From Psychromonas algarum (GTDB lineage: Bacteria; Pseudomonadota; Gammaproteobacteria; Enterobacterales; Psychromonadaceae): a stretch of DNA of 64,000 bases. The position numbers and the translations under genes are program-made. A model generated the notes under the pieces. That model was not told the DNA's origin. It was given only the letters and a program-made list of their open reading frames with translations, and ran no database searches. The DNA lies in NCBI RefSeq assembly GCF_004376845.1, contig NZ_SNUW01000011.1, positions 55,038 to 119,037 of the forward strand, in the 5' to 3' direction. Shown here piece after piece: positions 46,282 to 56,987 of this stretch. Each line of letters opens with the position of its first letter. Within the stretch, counting starts at the first letter, position 1.

Positions 46282-48468
46282 TTATTTTCCTTTTTTTGTT
46301 TTCATATAATCAGAAAATAATACCAAGGCACCGCTACTACCGGTCAATTTTGCACTTCTATTATTATCTTTGCCAACCCAAGTCGTGACAACTTCATCAT
46401 TATCAAAGCCAACAAACCAACTATCATTCAAGTTATTTGTTGTGCCTGTTTTACCTGCAAAATATTGCCCAGGATTACGCCAACGTAAACTACGAGCAGT
46501 TCCTTCTGTTGTCACTTTATGTAACGTGTCAGATAACACTTCAACAGATTCAGGTGAAAATATTTGACGAGCATGCTGGCTACGTTGAAATATAGGGCTC
46601 CCTTCTTTTGACATGATAGAGCGAATAATAGTTAAAGGTTTATATACGCCTTGCATGGTAATGGGTTGATACATCTGTGCCACTTGGAAAGGTGATAACG
46701 GTACACTTCCTAAAACTAAAGATGGATAAGCAGGTATCTTTTCATCAACCCCCATTTTGTGCAAACTATTGATCACATTATTCAGACCAACTTGCATCCC
46801 TAAATTAACCGTAGGCACATTTAAAGAATGTACCAGTGCATATTCTAAACTAACTTCCCCCCGAAATTTTCTATCATAATTATTAGGTTGCCAACGTTGA
46901 CCAGAACTATTTTTAAGAATAATTTTTTTATCACTAAGGGTATCTGATAACTTATAGCCATTATTTAATGCTGTTAAATAAACAGCAGGTTTCACTAATG
47001 ATCCAATTGGACGCTTTGCATCTAAAGCACGATTGAAACCACTAAATTTTACATCTTTACCAGATACAATGGCACGTACTTCCGCATATTCTCGATCCGT
47101 TACTACCATTGCACCTTGTAGATCATTTTGATCTTTATGCTGAACCCTTTTAATGCCTTGTTGAATTGCTTTTTCTGCATTTTTTTGTGCTAAAGGTGAA
47201 ATTGAAGTAAAGATAGATAAACCACTCTGACGACTTACCTGAGTTGGTACTCCACTATTTAATTCTCGATTTAATAAACTGACAAAAGCGGGATTAGCTC
47301 GATGATTAAGAGCTTTAGCATTACTTAAATTTAAATGACTGTTTACCGCTACTCGGTATTGAGCAGTATTAATATAATTATTCTCAACCATTAAACGTAA
47401 TACTAAATCTCGACGGGCAAGCGCTCGTTCTGGATTACGTCTAGGGTTGTAATAAGATGGCCCTTTGATAATTGCCACCATTAATGCTATTTGCTCAACA
47501 CGTAACTCATCAATTGGGCGAGCAAAATAAAAGTCGCTAGCAAGCCCGATACCATAAATACCTGTCGCCCCATTCTGAGCCAAATACACCTCATTTAAAT
47601 AAGCTTCTAATATTTTGTCCTTGCTATATTTATGATCCATCAACACAGCCATATAAGCTTCTTGAAATTTACGCCATAAACTTCGCTCTTGAGTAAGAAA
47701 TAAATTTTTAGCTAATTGCTGAGTTAAAGTACTGCCGCCTTGTACTGTACGACCTGCTTTAAAATTGGCAATAAAAGCACGTAAAATAGCAAACGGAGAG
47801 ACACCTTGATGATGATAAAAATCACGGTCTTCCATTAACAATAAAGTATTAATAAATAAATCTGGAATTTTTTCAAATGGAATAAATACTCGATCTTGAA
47901 TATGTTTACTGTTCAATCTATCTAACAATAAAGGATCCAGACGAAACTGTCGTAGATGATTGTATTCATTATCTCTGATACGACTAATGCCATGCTCATT
48001 AAAATCGACAATCGCTAATGCAGCAGGTTCTGAACGGTCTGGGAAGTCAAAAGCTCGGCGATAAATAACCACCTCTTTACCTTTAACAGCAAATTGCCCC
48101 ACATCTTGTACAATACTAACTGGTCGATAATTAAGTAATTTAAGCTCACTGACCAATGCACTTTTTGTTAATGGCTTATCAAGATCTAAAACTAAAGGGC
48201 GAGCATACAAAGTCGCAGGTAGTGTCCAAGTTGAACCATCTAAACGACGTTCAATTTTTTTATCAAAATAAATTCCACAAATAATAATAAAGGCAATAAA
48301 AGCCAAACTTGATTTCCAAGTAACTGACCATAACCCTCTTAAAAAACGTTGTTTAAATGGCTGTTTTTTAGGTTTACGTGTTGCTGTTTTTCTTTTAGTT
48401 TTAGGATTTTTAGCAGCAACTTTTTTTGCTGGCTGTTTATTACTTTCTTTATTTGTTGTTTTTGCCAT
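46282..48468 (-). CDS. mrcB: Penicillin-binding protein 1B
   Basis: 728 residues. A lysine-rich cytoplasmic tail (about 45 residues) and one membrane anchor (near 52-70) precede a UB2H-like region, the glycosyltransferase (LLMEDRDFYHHQGVSPFAILRAF, GGSTLTQQLAKNLFLTQERSLWRKFQEAYMA) and the transpeptidase with SLVK (GSLVKPAVY), the SLNVPTVNLG motif and KTGTTNN. Bifunctional peptidoglycan polymerase, activated by LpoB in E. coli. It is shorter than E. coli PBP1B (844). The sufE-type gene follows after 1 base, so the three are likely one operon. Confidence 0.95.
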   Translation of the reverse strand: MAKTTNKESNKQPAKKVAAKNPKTKRKTATRKPKKQPFKQRFLRGLWSVTWKSSLAFIAFIIICGIYFDKKIERRLDGSTWTLPATLYARPLVLDLDKPLTKSALVSELKLLNYRPVSIVQDVGQFAVKGKEVVIYRRAFDFPDRSEPAALAIVDFNEHGISRIRDNEYNHLRQFRLDPLLLDRLNSKHIQDRVFIPFEKIPDLFINTLLLMEDRDFYHHQGVSPFAILRAFIANFKAGRTVQGGSTLTQQLAKNLFLTQERSLWRKFQEAYMAVLMDHKYSKDKILEAYLNEVYLAQNGATGIYGIGLASDFYFARPIDELRVEQIALMVAIIKGPSYYNPRRNPERALARRDLVLRLMVENNYINTAQYRVAVNSHLNLSNAKALNHRANPAFVSLLNRELNSGVPTQVSRQSGLSIFTSISPLAQKNAEKAIQQGIKRVQHKDQNDLQGAMVVTDREYAEVRAIVSGKDVKFSGFNRALDAKRPIGSLVKPAVYLTALNNGYKLSDTLSDKKIILKNSSGQRWQPNNYDRKFRGEVSLEYALVHSLNVPTVNLGMQVGLNNVINSLHKMGVDEKIPAYPSLVLGSVPLSPFQVAQMYQPITMQGVYKPLTIIRSIMSKEGSPIFQRSQHARQIFSPESVEVLSDTLHKVTTEGTARSLRWRNPGQYFAGKTGTTNNLNDSWFVGFDNDEVVTTWVGKDNNRSAKLTGSSGALVLFSDYMKTKKGK

Positions 48469-48549
48469 AACGAATTTTGATAACTCAATTTTTTAATAAA
48501 TTAGTAGTTTGAAACAAATAACTATTGGTACTTGTTCTATCAAGTAAAA

Positions 48550-51051
48550 TTATTTTTTCTCACTCGATATATATTTTTTAGTTCTACGTGTTGCCACTGC
48601 CTTAGCAGGGTCATCAGGCCAAAAATGCTTTGGATAACGCCCTTTCATCTCTTTCTGCACCTCTTTATAAGCACCAGACCAAAATGAACTTAGATTTTGA
48701 GTGACTTGCAATGGTTTCATTGAAGGTGATAACAAAGCTAGCTGAACAGCAATAGTGCCATTAAAAATGCTTGGAGTGTCAGCTTGCCCATATAATTCCT
48801 GCATTTTAACTGACAATAATGGATTATGCTGCTCTCGGTACTCTAGTTTAATTAGAGATCCTGTTGGAACCGCTAATTTTTCTGGAAATAGCTGATCTAA
48901 CATTTTCTGTTTCTGCCAAGTTAAACGAGATAATAATGCCGCTTTAAGATCTATTTTTTTCAACTGTTCAAGCTGAGTAATACCAACACAAAAAGGCGCT
49001 AACCATTGATCTAACTGCTCAATTAAAATGGCTTCACTGAAATCAACAAAGTCATTATTTTGTATTAGCTGAGATTGTAAATAGGCATAACGTAAACGAG
49101 TCAATAATACTTTATTCTGTTCACTCCAATATAACATTGATAATCCTGTTTGGCGTAAACCATTTAATAGCGCTTCTCGTTTTTGTGTATTAGTAACTTT
49201 TCTTAAGGGGCTACGAGAAAGGACAATTTTACCTAACATTAAACGCTGCTCTGCAATTAATTTATTCTCTTTTAATGACCAACTCAGGTAATCAATTGAT
49301 ATTAAATAATGCGCGAGCAATGTTTTTATTTCTTCCAATGAAATTGCACAAGCTTTAAAAATAAGGCTATTTGTTTGCTGTGCAGATAAGGCGAGATCAG
49401 CGACCACCAGCATTTTTTCATTTAATAAAACAGAGTGATGGGATAAACAAGCTCCAACACCATTACTTAATTGATAGTCAAATTGTTGGGCATTACCCCG
49501 CTTTAAGGCAATACGGTCAGGAAAAGCAATTGCTAATAACACACCGCAATAAGTAAATGGTAAAACAATAGGAGCTTTAATTGCACATTTTTTTAATAAT
49601 ACTTGGTATTGCTTTTTGACTTGGAATGAAGGAGACAACAACTCAGTCATAATATCATCACTACTCTTTTCATTACTTTCTAAGAATGCAGCAAGTAAAC
49701 AGGCAAGAGCGACTAGACCAGGTTGTTTTAATTGCCCTTCTAAGTTTTTAGCTGTGATCAACATGTGCCCTAAACGAGGACTCAAAGCAAGATCTATAAT
49801 TTTCTCGCCATGGGTGGTGCAACGTGCATTGTTGTCTAACGCTCCTATTTTTTGTAATAATATCTGTGCAACTTGCACATGTTTTTCATTAGGTTGTGTT
49901 AAAAATGGTAACTGACTTGGATGATTAACACCCCAAGCACTAATTTCTAAGATTAATGAGGTTAAGTCACTTTGTAGTATCGGCACTTCATTTTGAGCAG
50001 TTAAGCGCTTTTCTTTTGACCATAAACGATAACAAGTACCGGCACTTAATCTTCCTGCCCGCCCTGCTCTTTGAGTTGCACTCGCTTCACTAATTGTTTG
50101 ACTTATTAACTTCCCAATCCCTGTTTGTGGTTGAAATTGAAAACTACGTTCAATACCAGAGTCCACTACCACAGTAATACCATCAATGGTTAAACTCGTT
50201 TCTGCGATATTAGTGGCTATCACTATTTTTCGTTTATTATTGGGAGCTGGCTGAATGGCTAATTGTTGCTGCTCTAAGCTTAACTGACCATACAATGGTG
50301 CTAATAACACTGGTAAATTATTGATACGGATCCAATCTTGTAGATCACTACAACAATTTAAAATTTCTTTTACACCTGCAACAAAAACCAAAATATTGCC
50401 CTGTTGTTGCTGATATGCAGTTTGGATGAGTGTGATGAAAGCTTTTTGTTGATTATATTGAATACCTTGTTTAAGGCGTTCATTTGAAGGCTTTTGATAA
50501 ATATATTCAATAGGATACATACGCCCCTTACAATTGACACAAGTTGCCTCAGGTAAATGCTGTTGTAATGATTGGTTGTTTAAGGTAGCAGACATGATCA
50601 ATAGAGAAAGATCCTCACGCAAACTCGCTTGACTATCCAGACACAAAGCAAGTCCTAAATCAGCTTGTACATTACGTTCATGGAATTCATCAAAAATAAC
50701 TAAATCAATACCGTTCAATTCAGGATCTTTTTGCAATAAACGGATCAATATTCCTTCAGTCACAATCTCTAATTGTGTAGTTTGGCTAACTTTAGATTCA
50801 CCTCGTAAACGATAACCAACTTGTTTCCCGATAGGTTGCCCTAACTGTTCGGCTAAATAATGAGCAATATTACGAGCAGCTAAACGTCGAGGCTCTAACA
50901 TTATTATTTTTCCAGTAAACCATTGCTCTTTTAATAGCACTAGAGGTAAATAAGTAGACTTACCTGCACCTGGGGGAGCTTGAAGAATAACTTGAGGGTT
51001 ATGGATAAGTTGTTGTTTCAGTTCAGTTAGAACGGCGTGAACAGGTAACAT
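48550..51051 (-). CDS. hrpB: ATP-dependent helicase HrpB
   Basis: 833 residues, DEAH-type: Walker A QAPPGAGKSTYLPL, DExH FDEFHERNVQADL, motif III SATLNNQSL, motif VI QRAGRAGRLSAG, and the HrpB C-terminal domain (KHFWPDDPAKAVATRRTKK near the end). It is an RNA-helicase-like protein of uncertain role. The hrpB-mrcB neighbourhood is the same as in E. coli. It is divergent from dksA. Confidence 0.95.
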   Translation of the reverse strand: MLPVHAVLTELKQQLIHNPQVILQAPPGAGKSTYLPLVLLKEQWFTGKIIMLEPRRLAARNIAHYLAEQLGQPIGKQVGYRLRGESKVSQTTQLEIVTEGILIRLLQKDPELNGIDLVIFDEFHERNVQADLGLALCLDSQASLREDLSLLIMSATLNNQSLQQHLPEATCVNCKGRMYPIEYIYQKPSNERLKQGIQYNQQKAFITLIQTAYQQQQGNILVFVAGVKEILNCCSDLQDWIRINNLPVLLAPLYGQLSLEQQQLAIQPAPNNKRKIVIATNIAETSLTIDGITVVVDSGIERSFQFQPQTGIGKLISQTISEASATQRAGRAGRLSAGTCYRLWSKEKRLTAQNEVPILQSDLTSLILEISAWGVNHPSQLPFLTQPNEKHVQVAQILLQKIGALDNNARCTTHGEKIIDLALSPRLGHMLITAKNLEGQLKQPGLVALACLLAAFLESNEKSSDDIMTELLSPSFQVKKQYQVLLKKCAIKAPIVLPFTYCGVLLAIAFPDRIALKRGNAQQFDYQLSNGVGACLSHHSVLLNEKMLVVADLALSAQQTNSLIFKACAISLEEIKTLLAHYLISIDYLSWSLKENKLIAEQRLMLGKIVLSRSPLRKVTNTQKREALLNGLRQTGLSMLYWSEQNKVLLTRLRYAYLQSQLIQNNDFVDFSEAILIEQLDQWLAPFCVGITQLEQLKKIDLKAALLSRLTWQKQKMLDQLFPEKLAVPTGSLIKLEYREQHNPLLSVKMQELYGQADTPSIFNGTIAVQLALLSPSMKPLQVTQNLSSFWSGAYKEVQKEMKGRYPKHFWPDDPAKAVATRRTKKYISSEKK

Positions 51052-51165
51052 TTTGAATACAATTCCTTAATAAGAGTAAAGGCATATAGAGCGGACATAA
51101 CTGGAAACAAATTTAATAAAAAACCGAATAACAAGATCAGCTGTTCACAATTAATAACAGAGCAT

Positions 51166-51194
51166 TTGACTCGCTCTCGTATACTTGCTATAGA
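51166..51194 (+). promoter_or_regulatory. dksA: dksA promoter candidate
   Basis: TTGACT (51166-51171) and TATAGA (51189-51194) are 17 bases apart, about 120 bases before the dksA start. The spacing is ideal, the -10 is 4 of 6. Confidence 0.5.
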
Positions 51195-51313
51195 TAGCCG
51201 CCGAAAAAACAGATGCACCTATGTTAGCAAAGTTTGTTCGCCCTATTATTTATATTTATCACCGTTTGGTGCGTTTAAAAAATATTTATGCAGCATCGAA
51301 AGAAGGAAATTTT

Positions 51314-51763
51314 ATGCCCGCTAATCAAAGCAAAAAAACACTCGGTATTCTAGCCATTGCAGGAGTAGATCCATATCAGGAAAAACCTGGCGAAGAGTAC
51401 ATGTGTAAGGAACAACGAGATCACTTTACAAGTATTCTAACAGCCTGGACAACTCAACTACGTGAAGAAGTTGACCGTACAGTTGATCACATGAAAGATG
51501 AAGCATCTAATTTCCCTGATCCAGTTGACCGTGCAACTCAAGAAGAAGAGTTCAGTCTAGAATTACGAGCTCGTGATCGTGAACGTCAACTAATCAAAAA
51601 AATCTCAAAAACATTAAAGAAAATTGAAGTTGATGATTTTGGTTTTTGTGAGTCATGTGGTGTTGAAATCGGTATTCGCCGTTTAGAAGCACGCCCTACA
51701 GCAGATCTATGTATCGACTGTAAAACCCTTGCAGAAATAAAAGAAAAACAAAGTATTGGTTAA
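51314..51763 (+). CDS. dksA: RNA polymerase-binding transcription factor DksA
   Basis: 149 residues from ATG 51314 (AAGGAAA upstream). The 31-residue in-frame extension to 51221 overlaps the promoter region and lacks similarity. The coiled-coil tip carries the key acidic residues in [14 protein letters not shown], and the four-cysteine zinc finger is [12 protein letters not shown]...LCIDC. DksA acts with ppGpp to tune rRNA and amino-acid gene transcription. It is followed by a terminator that overlaps the start of gluQ. Confidence 0.97.
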   Translation: MPANQSKKTLGILAIAGVDPYQEKPGEEYMCKEQRDHFTSILTAWTTQLREEVDRTVDHMKDEASNFPDPVDRATQEEEFSLELRARDRERQLIKKISKTLKKIEVDDFGFCESCGVEIGIRRLEARPTADLCIDCKTLAEIKEKQSIG

Positions 51764-51784
51764 TCAATACTTTTAGATTTAATA

Positions 51785-51817
51785 AAAACGGTTAGCATTT
51801 GCTAGCCGTTTTTGTTT
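51785..51817 (+). terminator. Terminator between dksA and gluQ
   Basis: AAAACGGTTAGC (51785-51796) and GCTAGCCGTTTT (51801-51812), a 12-bp stem with one G-T pair and a 4-base loop, followed by TTTTTGTTT. The T-run reaches the gluQ start region. In Shigella a similar terminator limits gluQ expression. Confidence 0.85.
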
Positions 51818-51832
51818 ACAGAGATAGATAAC

Positions 51833-52723
51833 TTGTTAAAAGAAAATAAACCTTATATTGGCAGATTTGCGCCATCACCTTCAGGTGCATTACATTTTGG
51901 TTCTTTAGTGGCGGCAGTCGGAAGTTACTTACAAGCAAAATCTCAACAAGGTCTATGGCAAGTGCGTATTGAAGACATAGATCCACCCCGAGAAATCGCT
52001 GGCTCAAGTAAAGATATTCTTGAAACATTACAAGCTTATGGTTTGCAATGGGATGGCGAAGTCATTTATCAACATCAACAAAGCCAAGCTTATGAAAGCG
52101 TATTAGCAGAATTAATCTCTCGTGGTTTATGTTATGCCTGTAGTTGCACTCGTAAAATGATCAAACAACAAGGTGGATATTATCAAGGTAAATGTCGGGA
52201 TGCTAAGCAGACTCTTACCGGCAATGCATTACGTATTAATTTATTATCCATTATCCATAAAGCAAAGTCTTTTGAAGATAAGCTGCAGGGATTAATCATA
52301 TTAGATGAGACTGACATCGAAGATGATTTCATTATTAAACGTAAAGATGGTTTATATGCTTACAATTTGGCAGTTGTTATTGATGATATTCAACAAGGTA
52401 TTACCGAAGTTGTAAGAGGAGCTGATTTAATCAGCACAACAGGAAAGCAATTAAGCTTATATCAATTATTAGGTGCTGAGCCCCCTCAATATGTGCATTT
52501 GCCTCTTGCTGTCACAGAACCAGGTTTTAAACTCTCGAAACAAAATCATGCTCAAGCAGTGGATAAAAAAGATCCAATTCCCACGTTAAAGCAAGTATTA
52601 GCTTTTTTAGGTCACCCAATTCCTAAACATATCAAACAAAGCAGTTGTCACGATATTTTAAACTGGGCGACTGAAAGTTGGTCTTTGAATAACGTACCTA
52701 AACAGCTTGAAATTCAGCTATAA
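51833..52723 (+). CDS. gluQ: Glutamyl-Q tRNA(Asp) synthetase
   Basis: About 296 residues of a GluRS catalytic core without the anticodon domain: HIGH-type motif in IGRFAPSPSGALHFGSLVAAVGSYLQA, the zinc cysteines CSCTRKMIKQQGGYYQGKCRD, and KLSKQN near the C-terminus in place of KMSKS. It glutamylates queuosine in tRNA-Asp. No ATG precedes the first motif: in-frame TTG codons at 51812 (inside the dksA terminator T-run) and 51833 are the candidates. I prefer 51833, which leaves eight residues before IGRF as in E. coli. It is co-transcribed with dksA subject to that terminator. Confidence 0.93.
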   Translation: MLKENKPYIGRFAPSPSGALHFGSLVAAVGSYLQAKSQQGLWQVRIEDIDPPREIAGSSKDILETLQAYGLQWDGEVIYQHQQSQAYESVLAELISRGLCYACSCTRKMIKQQGGYYQGKCRDAKQTLTGNALRINLLSIIHKAKSFEDKLQGLIILDETDIEDDFIIKRKDGLYAYNLAVVIDDIQQGITEVVRGADLISTTGKQLSLYQLLGAEPPQYVHLPLAVTEPGFKLSKQNHAQAVDKKDPIPTLKQVLAFLGHPIPKHIKQSSCHDILNWATESWSLNNVPKQLEIQL

Positions 52724-52859
52724 ATAGCAGCATTTATTATCTTAACAATGACTGTTTTTACACAAATATAAATATCATTTGTTTTTAATGATCCGCACAC
52801 TTAAAATAAGCGCATAATTTTAAGACTAATTCCATCTAACAGATGCAGGGGATAGAGCT

Positions 52860-54269
52860 ATTAAACGCTTAAGCAAACTAGTAAAAAAAGTATTCACCAA
52901 GAAAACAAGGCCAGAAGCCGCTATTTCGCTAGATCGATATAAGATCCCGCGCGAACAACACTCTATTTCACGATCAGATATTGACGAGAATGCATTGAAG
53001 GTTTTATACCGTTTACATAATGCAGGTTACCGTGCTTTATTAGTTGGCGGAGGTGTTCGTGACTTATTATTAGGCTTAAAACCAAAAGATTTTGACATTA
53101 CAACCAATGCGACACCAGAAGAGGTAAAAGCTTTATTTAGAAATTGCCGTTTAATTGGACGTCGTTTTCGTCTTGCACATATCCTATTTGGTCGTGAAAT
53201 TATAGAAGTCGCCACTTTCCGCGGCCATCATGATGAAACAGAGCAAGACAAGCAAAAAGTAAAACAATCACAAGCAGGCATGTTATTGCGTGATAACGTT
53301 TATGGCTCATTAGAAGAAGACGCTGAACGTCGTGACTTTACAGTTAATGCGCTGTATTACGATATTGCTGATTACGCTTTATATGATTTTTGTGGTGGTA
53401 TGGATGACTTAGCACAACGTCGATTAACGTTAATTGGTGAACCTGAAGTACGTTACCGAGAAGATCCCGTTCGCATGTTACGTGCAATTCGCTTTGCTGC
53501 TAAATTAGATTTATCTATCAGTGAAGAATGTGCAGAACCGATCCGCCGTTTAGCTCCCCTTTTACAAGATATTCCTGCCGCTCGTCATTTTGATGAAGTC
53601 ATAAAATTATTGTTATCAGGTCAAGGCTTAGCAACCTATCGTTTATTAAAAGAATATAGATTATTAGCAATGTTATTTCCTATTTTATTTAAAGATGGTG
53701 AAGATGACAAAGCAACGAAGATGATAGAACAAGCATTGATGGATACAGACAAACGTATTGCTGATGGTAAACGTGTTACTCCTGCGTATATTTATGCTGT
53801 CATGCTTTGGTATCCGCTTGAACAACGTGCTCAAGAGATGAGCTTTGAAAGTGGCATTGAATTACACGATGCATTTATGCTCGCAATGAACGAAGTACTT
53901 ACGATCCAAGTCAAAACAATTGCCATTCCGAAACGTTTTACTGCAGCTATTCGAGATATATGGATATTACAACATCGTTTACCTCGATTTGGTGGTAAAC
54001 GAGCACAACGCGTTTATGCACATGAAAAGTTCAGAGCTGCATTTGATTTCCTTTCTTTAAGAGCGCGTGTAGAACAAAGCCGGGAACTAGCAGAGCTAAC
54101 TGCATGGTGGGAAGAATACCAATTACATAACAAGTTACCAGAACATAATTATGCTCGTAACAATGTAAATAAAGCAAAAGAATTTAAACCAGATGCCAAT
54201 AAACCAGCAAAAAAACGTCGTTATAGCAAAGCAAAGCGTAAACCGGCGATGAGTAAAAAGAATGATTAG
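52860..54269 (+). CDS. pcnB: Poly(A) polymerase I, with a non-standard AUU start
   Basis: 469 residues. The conserved N-terminus [44 protein letters not shown] is in frame upstream of the first possible standard start (TTG 52995). From the in-frame stop at 52827 to that TTG there is no ATG, GTG, TTG or CTG, so translation must begin at something else. ATT at 52860 has AGGGGA at 52847-52852, an ideal 7-base spacing. E. coli pcnB also starts at AUU. The nucleotidyltransferase motif is [18 protein letters not shown] and the C-terminus is very basic, for RNA binding. PcnB adds poly(A) tails that speed RNA decay. It overlaps folK by 8 bases. Confidence 0.96.
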   Translation: MKRLSKLVKKVFTKKTRPEAAISLDRYKIPREQHSISRSDIDENALKVLYRLHNAGYRALLVGGGVRDLLLGLKPKDFDITTNATPEEVKALFRNCRLIGRRFRLAHILFGREIIEVATFRGHHDETEQDKQKVKQSQAGMLLRDNVYGSLEEDAERRDFTVNALYYDIADYALYDFCGGMDDLAQRRLTLIGEPEVRYREDPVRMLRAIRFAAKLDLSISEECAEPIRRLAPLLQDIPAARHFDEVIKLLLSGQGLATYRLLKEYRLLAMLFPILFKDGEDDKATKMIEQALMDTDKRIADGKRVTPAYIYAVMLWYPLEQRAQEMSFESGIELHDAFMLAMNEVLTIQVKTIAIPKRFTAAIRDIWILQHRLPRFGGKRAQRVYAHEKFRAAFDFLSLRARVEQSRELAELTAWWEEYQLHNKLPEHNYARNNVNKAKEFKPDANKPAKKRRYSKAKRKPAMSKKND

Positions 54270-54744
54270 TTACATTGGTATTGGTAGTAATCAATCACAG
54301 CCAATAGAACAAGCTAAACAAGCCATTACAGCGCTTAATCAGATAAAGAACACAACGCTAGTCACTTGTTCTTCTTTATACTGTAGCGCACCTATGGGGC
54401 CACAAGATCAACCCGATTATATTAATGCAGTGGCTAAATTAGAAACAACATTATCAGCACTTGAATTATTAGATGAACTACAAGCGATAGAGCAAAAGCA
54501 AGGACGTGTACGGAAAGATAATCGTTGGGGTCCAAGAACACTAGACTTAGATATTATTCTTTATGCAGAACAAACTATAAATAATGAACGTTTAACAATT
54601 CCACATTATGGAATGCAACAACGAGAGTTTGTCCTCTATCCCTTATTTGAAATAGCACCACAATTACAATTACCTAATGGTACTTTTTTGACTGAAATGC
54701 TTAAAGATTGTGATAAAAACGGCTTGACTACTATAACAAGTTGA
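54262..54744 (+). CDS. folK: HPPK, folate pyrophosphokinase
   Basis: 160 residues: [45 protein letters not shown] and the substrate/metal motif [24 protein letters not shown], ending with [20 protein letters not shown]. It pyrophosphorylates 6-hydroxymethyl-dihydropterin for folate synthesis. Overlaps the pcnB 3' end by 8 bases, the usual pcnB-folK coupling. Confidence 0.97.
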   Translation: MISYIGIGSNQSQPIEQAKQAITALNQIKNTTLVTCSSLYCSAPMGPQDQPDYINAVAKLETTLSALELLDELQAIEQKQGRVRKDNRWGPRTLDLDIILYAEQTINNERLTIPHYGMQQREFVLYPLFEIAPQLQLPNGTFLTEMLKDCDKNGLTTITS

Positions 54745-54804
54745 ATTAATTAATCACCTCAGTAGAATAATCACATATCAACCCACTGCGAGTTAGGAGC
54801 AACA

Positions 54805-55599
54805 ATGGCTAAAATAAGCGTTTCTCGTTTAGCTAAAATGAAACAAGAGCACGAAAAAATCACCTGTATTACAGCATATGACGCTAGTTTTGCAGCAATT
54901 TTTGATCAAGCAGGGATTCAAGTTTTATTGGTGGGCGACTCTTTAGGCATGGTATTACAAGGCCATGATTCAACACTTCCAGTAACAGTTGAACATATTG
55001 CCTACCACACTGCATCTGTTGCAAGTACGGCAGAAAAATCTTTAATCATTGCTGACTTACCATTTATGAGTTATGCAACACCAGAGCAAACCTATAGTAA
55101 CGCAGCAATTTTAATGCGCGCAGGTGCAAATATGGTGAAACTTGAAGGTGGAAATTGGGTAGCCGACTCAGTTAAAGGTTTAGTAGAGCGTGGTATTCCT
55201 GTATGTGGTCACTTAGGATTAACCCCACAATCAGTTAATGTTTTTGGTGGTTATAAAGTACAAGGCCGTAATGATCAACAAGCAGAAAAATTATTAGATG
55301 ATGCACTTGCTTTACAAACTGCTGGTGTCCAATTATTAATACTTGAATGTGTGCCTGTGGCATTAGCTAAACGTGTAACTGATGCATTACATATTCCTGT
55401 GATTGGTATCGGAGCGGGTGCTGAAACAGATGGGCAAATATTAGTGATGCATGATGCCTTTGGTATTTCTGCAGGTTTTTGCCCTAAATTTTCTAAAAAC
55501 TTTTTAGTAGAAACAGGTGATATTCGTCGTGCTGTTGAACTTTATAAAGAACAAGTAGAAAATAAAATATTTCCTGGTGCTGAACACAGTTTTTATTAA
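54805..55599 (+). CDS. panB: Ketopantoate hydroxymethyltransferase
   Basis: 264 residues, TIM-barrel: [74 protein letters not shown] (metal and acid ligands), [21 protein letters not shown] and [18 protein letters not shown]. It makes ketopantoate, first step of pantothenate synthesis. AGGAG is 5 bases before the ATG. Operon panB-panC-panD. Confidence 0.97.
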   Translation: MAKISVSRLAKMKQEHEKITCITAYDASFAAIFDQAGIQVLLVGDSLGMVLQGHDSTLPVTVEHIAYHTASVASTAEKSLIIADLPFMSYATPEQTYSNAAILMRAGANMVKLEGGNWVADSVKGLVERGIPVCGHLGLTPQSVNVFGGYKVQGRNDQQAEKLLDDALALQTAGVQLLILECVPVALAKRVTDALHIPVIGIGAGAETDGQILVMHDAFGISAGFCPKFSKNFLVETGDIRRAVELYKEQVENKIFPGAEHSFY

Positions 55600-55625
55600 C
55601 TGAAGCTTTTTATTAAGAGTTAACA

Positions 55626-56480
55626 ATGCAAGTAATCGAAGATCCTAAGCTGCTGCGCAGCGAAATTAAAAAATTAAAGCAGCAAGGAGAGCTGATCAGT
55701 TTCATACCAACAATGGGAAACTTACATCAAGGCCATTTGACATTAGTTAAAGAGGGCCAACTGCATGCGAAGATTACCATCGTAAGTATTTTTGTTAATC
55801 CAATGCAATTTAACAATGCACAAGACTTAGCAAACTATCCAAAAACATTAGCAGAAGATTGTGCTCAACTTAAAGAGGCAGGGGTTGATATTGTATTCAC
55901 TCCTACCCCAGAAGTTATTTATCCTAATGGATTAAACGCGCAAACTTTTGTTGAAGTTCCTGGTATTTCAGATTCGTTAGAAGGTGAATTACGTCCAGGG
56001 CATTTCCGAGGAGTCAGCACCATTGTCACTAAATTATTCAATTTAGTACAACCTGACTTTGCTTGTTTTGGTAAAAAGGACTTTCAACAACTAGCAGTGA
56101 TCAAGCAAATGGTATTGGATTTAGCAATGCCAATTAAGATCATCCCAGTAGAAACTGTTCGAGAAAATTCAGGCTTAGCCATGAGCTCTCGAAACAGTAA
56201 ATTATCAGAAGCTGAAAAATTAATTGCTCCCAAAATTGCAGAAGTAATGAATAACATTGGTCAAAATTTGCCAACTAATTCAGAAAACTGTGAGCAATTA
56301 ATTAAAGACGCACAACAGACATTGAATAACTCAGGTTTTAAAACTGATGAAATTCATATAGTTGACCCTCTTACATTTGCTCCTTTACACAAAGCAAGTA
56401 AGCAAGCGGTTATATTAATGGCTGCCTTTCTAGGTAATACGCGATTAATTGATAACTTAGTTGTTAATTTGCACCAATAA
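55626..56480 (+). CDS. panC: Pantothenate synthetase
   Basis: 284 residues: FIPTMGNLHQGHLTLVKEG (HIGH-like), VSIFVNPMQFN, PGHFRGVSTIVTKLFNLVQPDFACFGKKDFQQLAVIKQMV, and SGLAMSSRNSKLSEAE (KMSKS-like). It joins pantoate and beta-alanine with ATP. 26 bases after panB; 69 bases before panD. Confidence 0.97.
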   Translation: MQVIEDPKLLRSEIKKLKQQGELISFIPTMGNLHQGHLTLVKEGQLHAKITIVSIFVNPMQFNNAQDLANYPKTLAEDCAQLKEAGVDIVFTPTPEVIYPNGLNAQTFVEVPGISDSLEGELRPGHFRGVSTIVTKLFNLVQPDFACFGKKDFQQLAVIKQMVLDLAMPIKIIPVETVRENSGLAMSSRNSKLSEAEKLIAPKIAEVMNNIGQNLPTNSENCEQLIKDAQQTLNNSGFKTDEIHIVDPLTFAPLHKASKQAVILMAAFLGNTRLIDNLVVNLHQ

Positions 56481-56549
56481 AGTTTTTACTTTATAGTCGC
56501 CCTGCTGAAAAAGACAACAAATTTAAATTTTTAGAATTAAAGGTTTTGT

Positions 56550-56930
56550 ATGAAAAAGACACTGCTAACAGGTAAATTGCACCAAGCTCGCGTTACTCAC
56601 GCTGAATTAAACTACGAAGGGTCATGTGCGATTGATCAAGACCTTCTTGAGCAAGCGGGCATTTTAGAATACGAACAAATTGAAATTTATAATATTGATA
56701 ATGGTAACCGTTTTTCAACCTATGCAATCATAGGTGAACGCGGTTCAAAAATAATTTCTGTTAATGGTGCAGCAGCACGTCAAGCCGCTGTTGGTGATCG
56801 TGTTATTATTTGTACTTATGCAAGTTTAGACGCTGAAGAAATTAAAGGTCACAAACCAAGTTTAGTTTATTTAGATAAAGATAATAATATCGTTCGTACT
56901 AGTAAAGATGTACCAATCCAAGTAGCTTAA
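56550..56930 (+). CDS. panD: Aspartate 1-decarboxylase precursor
   Basis: 126 residues. The self-cleavage site is G-S in [20 protein letters not shown] (about Gly24-Ser25), which yields the pyruvoyl cofactor, and the [20 protein letters not shown] segment completes the family signature. It supplies beta-alanine for PanC. In enterobacteria cleavage needs the activator PanM; a possible PanM relative is at 25.4 kb. Terminator follows. Confidence 0.97.
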   Translation: MKKTLLTGKLHQARVTHAELNYEGSCAIDQDLLEQAGILEYEQIEIYNIDNGNRFSTYAIIGERGSKIISVNGAAARQAAVGDRVIICTYASLDAEEIKGHKPSLVYLDKDNNIVRTSKDVPIQVA

Positions 56931-56960
56931 TAGCCACATAGATTGATCAAAACATTTCTA

Positions 56961-56987
56961 AAGCCACTAGTCTCCAGTGGCTTTTTT
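56961..56987 (+). terminator. Terminator of the pan operon
   Basis: AAGCCACT (56961-56968) and AGTGGCTT (56976-56983), 8-bp stem, then TTTT. Confidence 0.85.

Noticed and set aside
51221..51313. 31-residue extension of DksA
   Set aside because: Not similar to the family, and AAGGAAA sits before ATG 51314.
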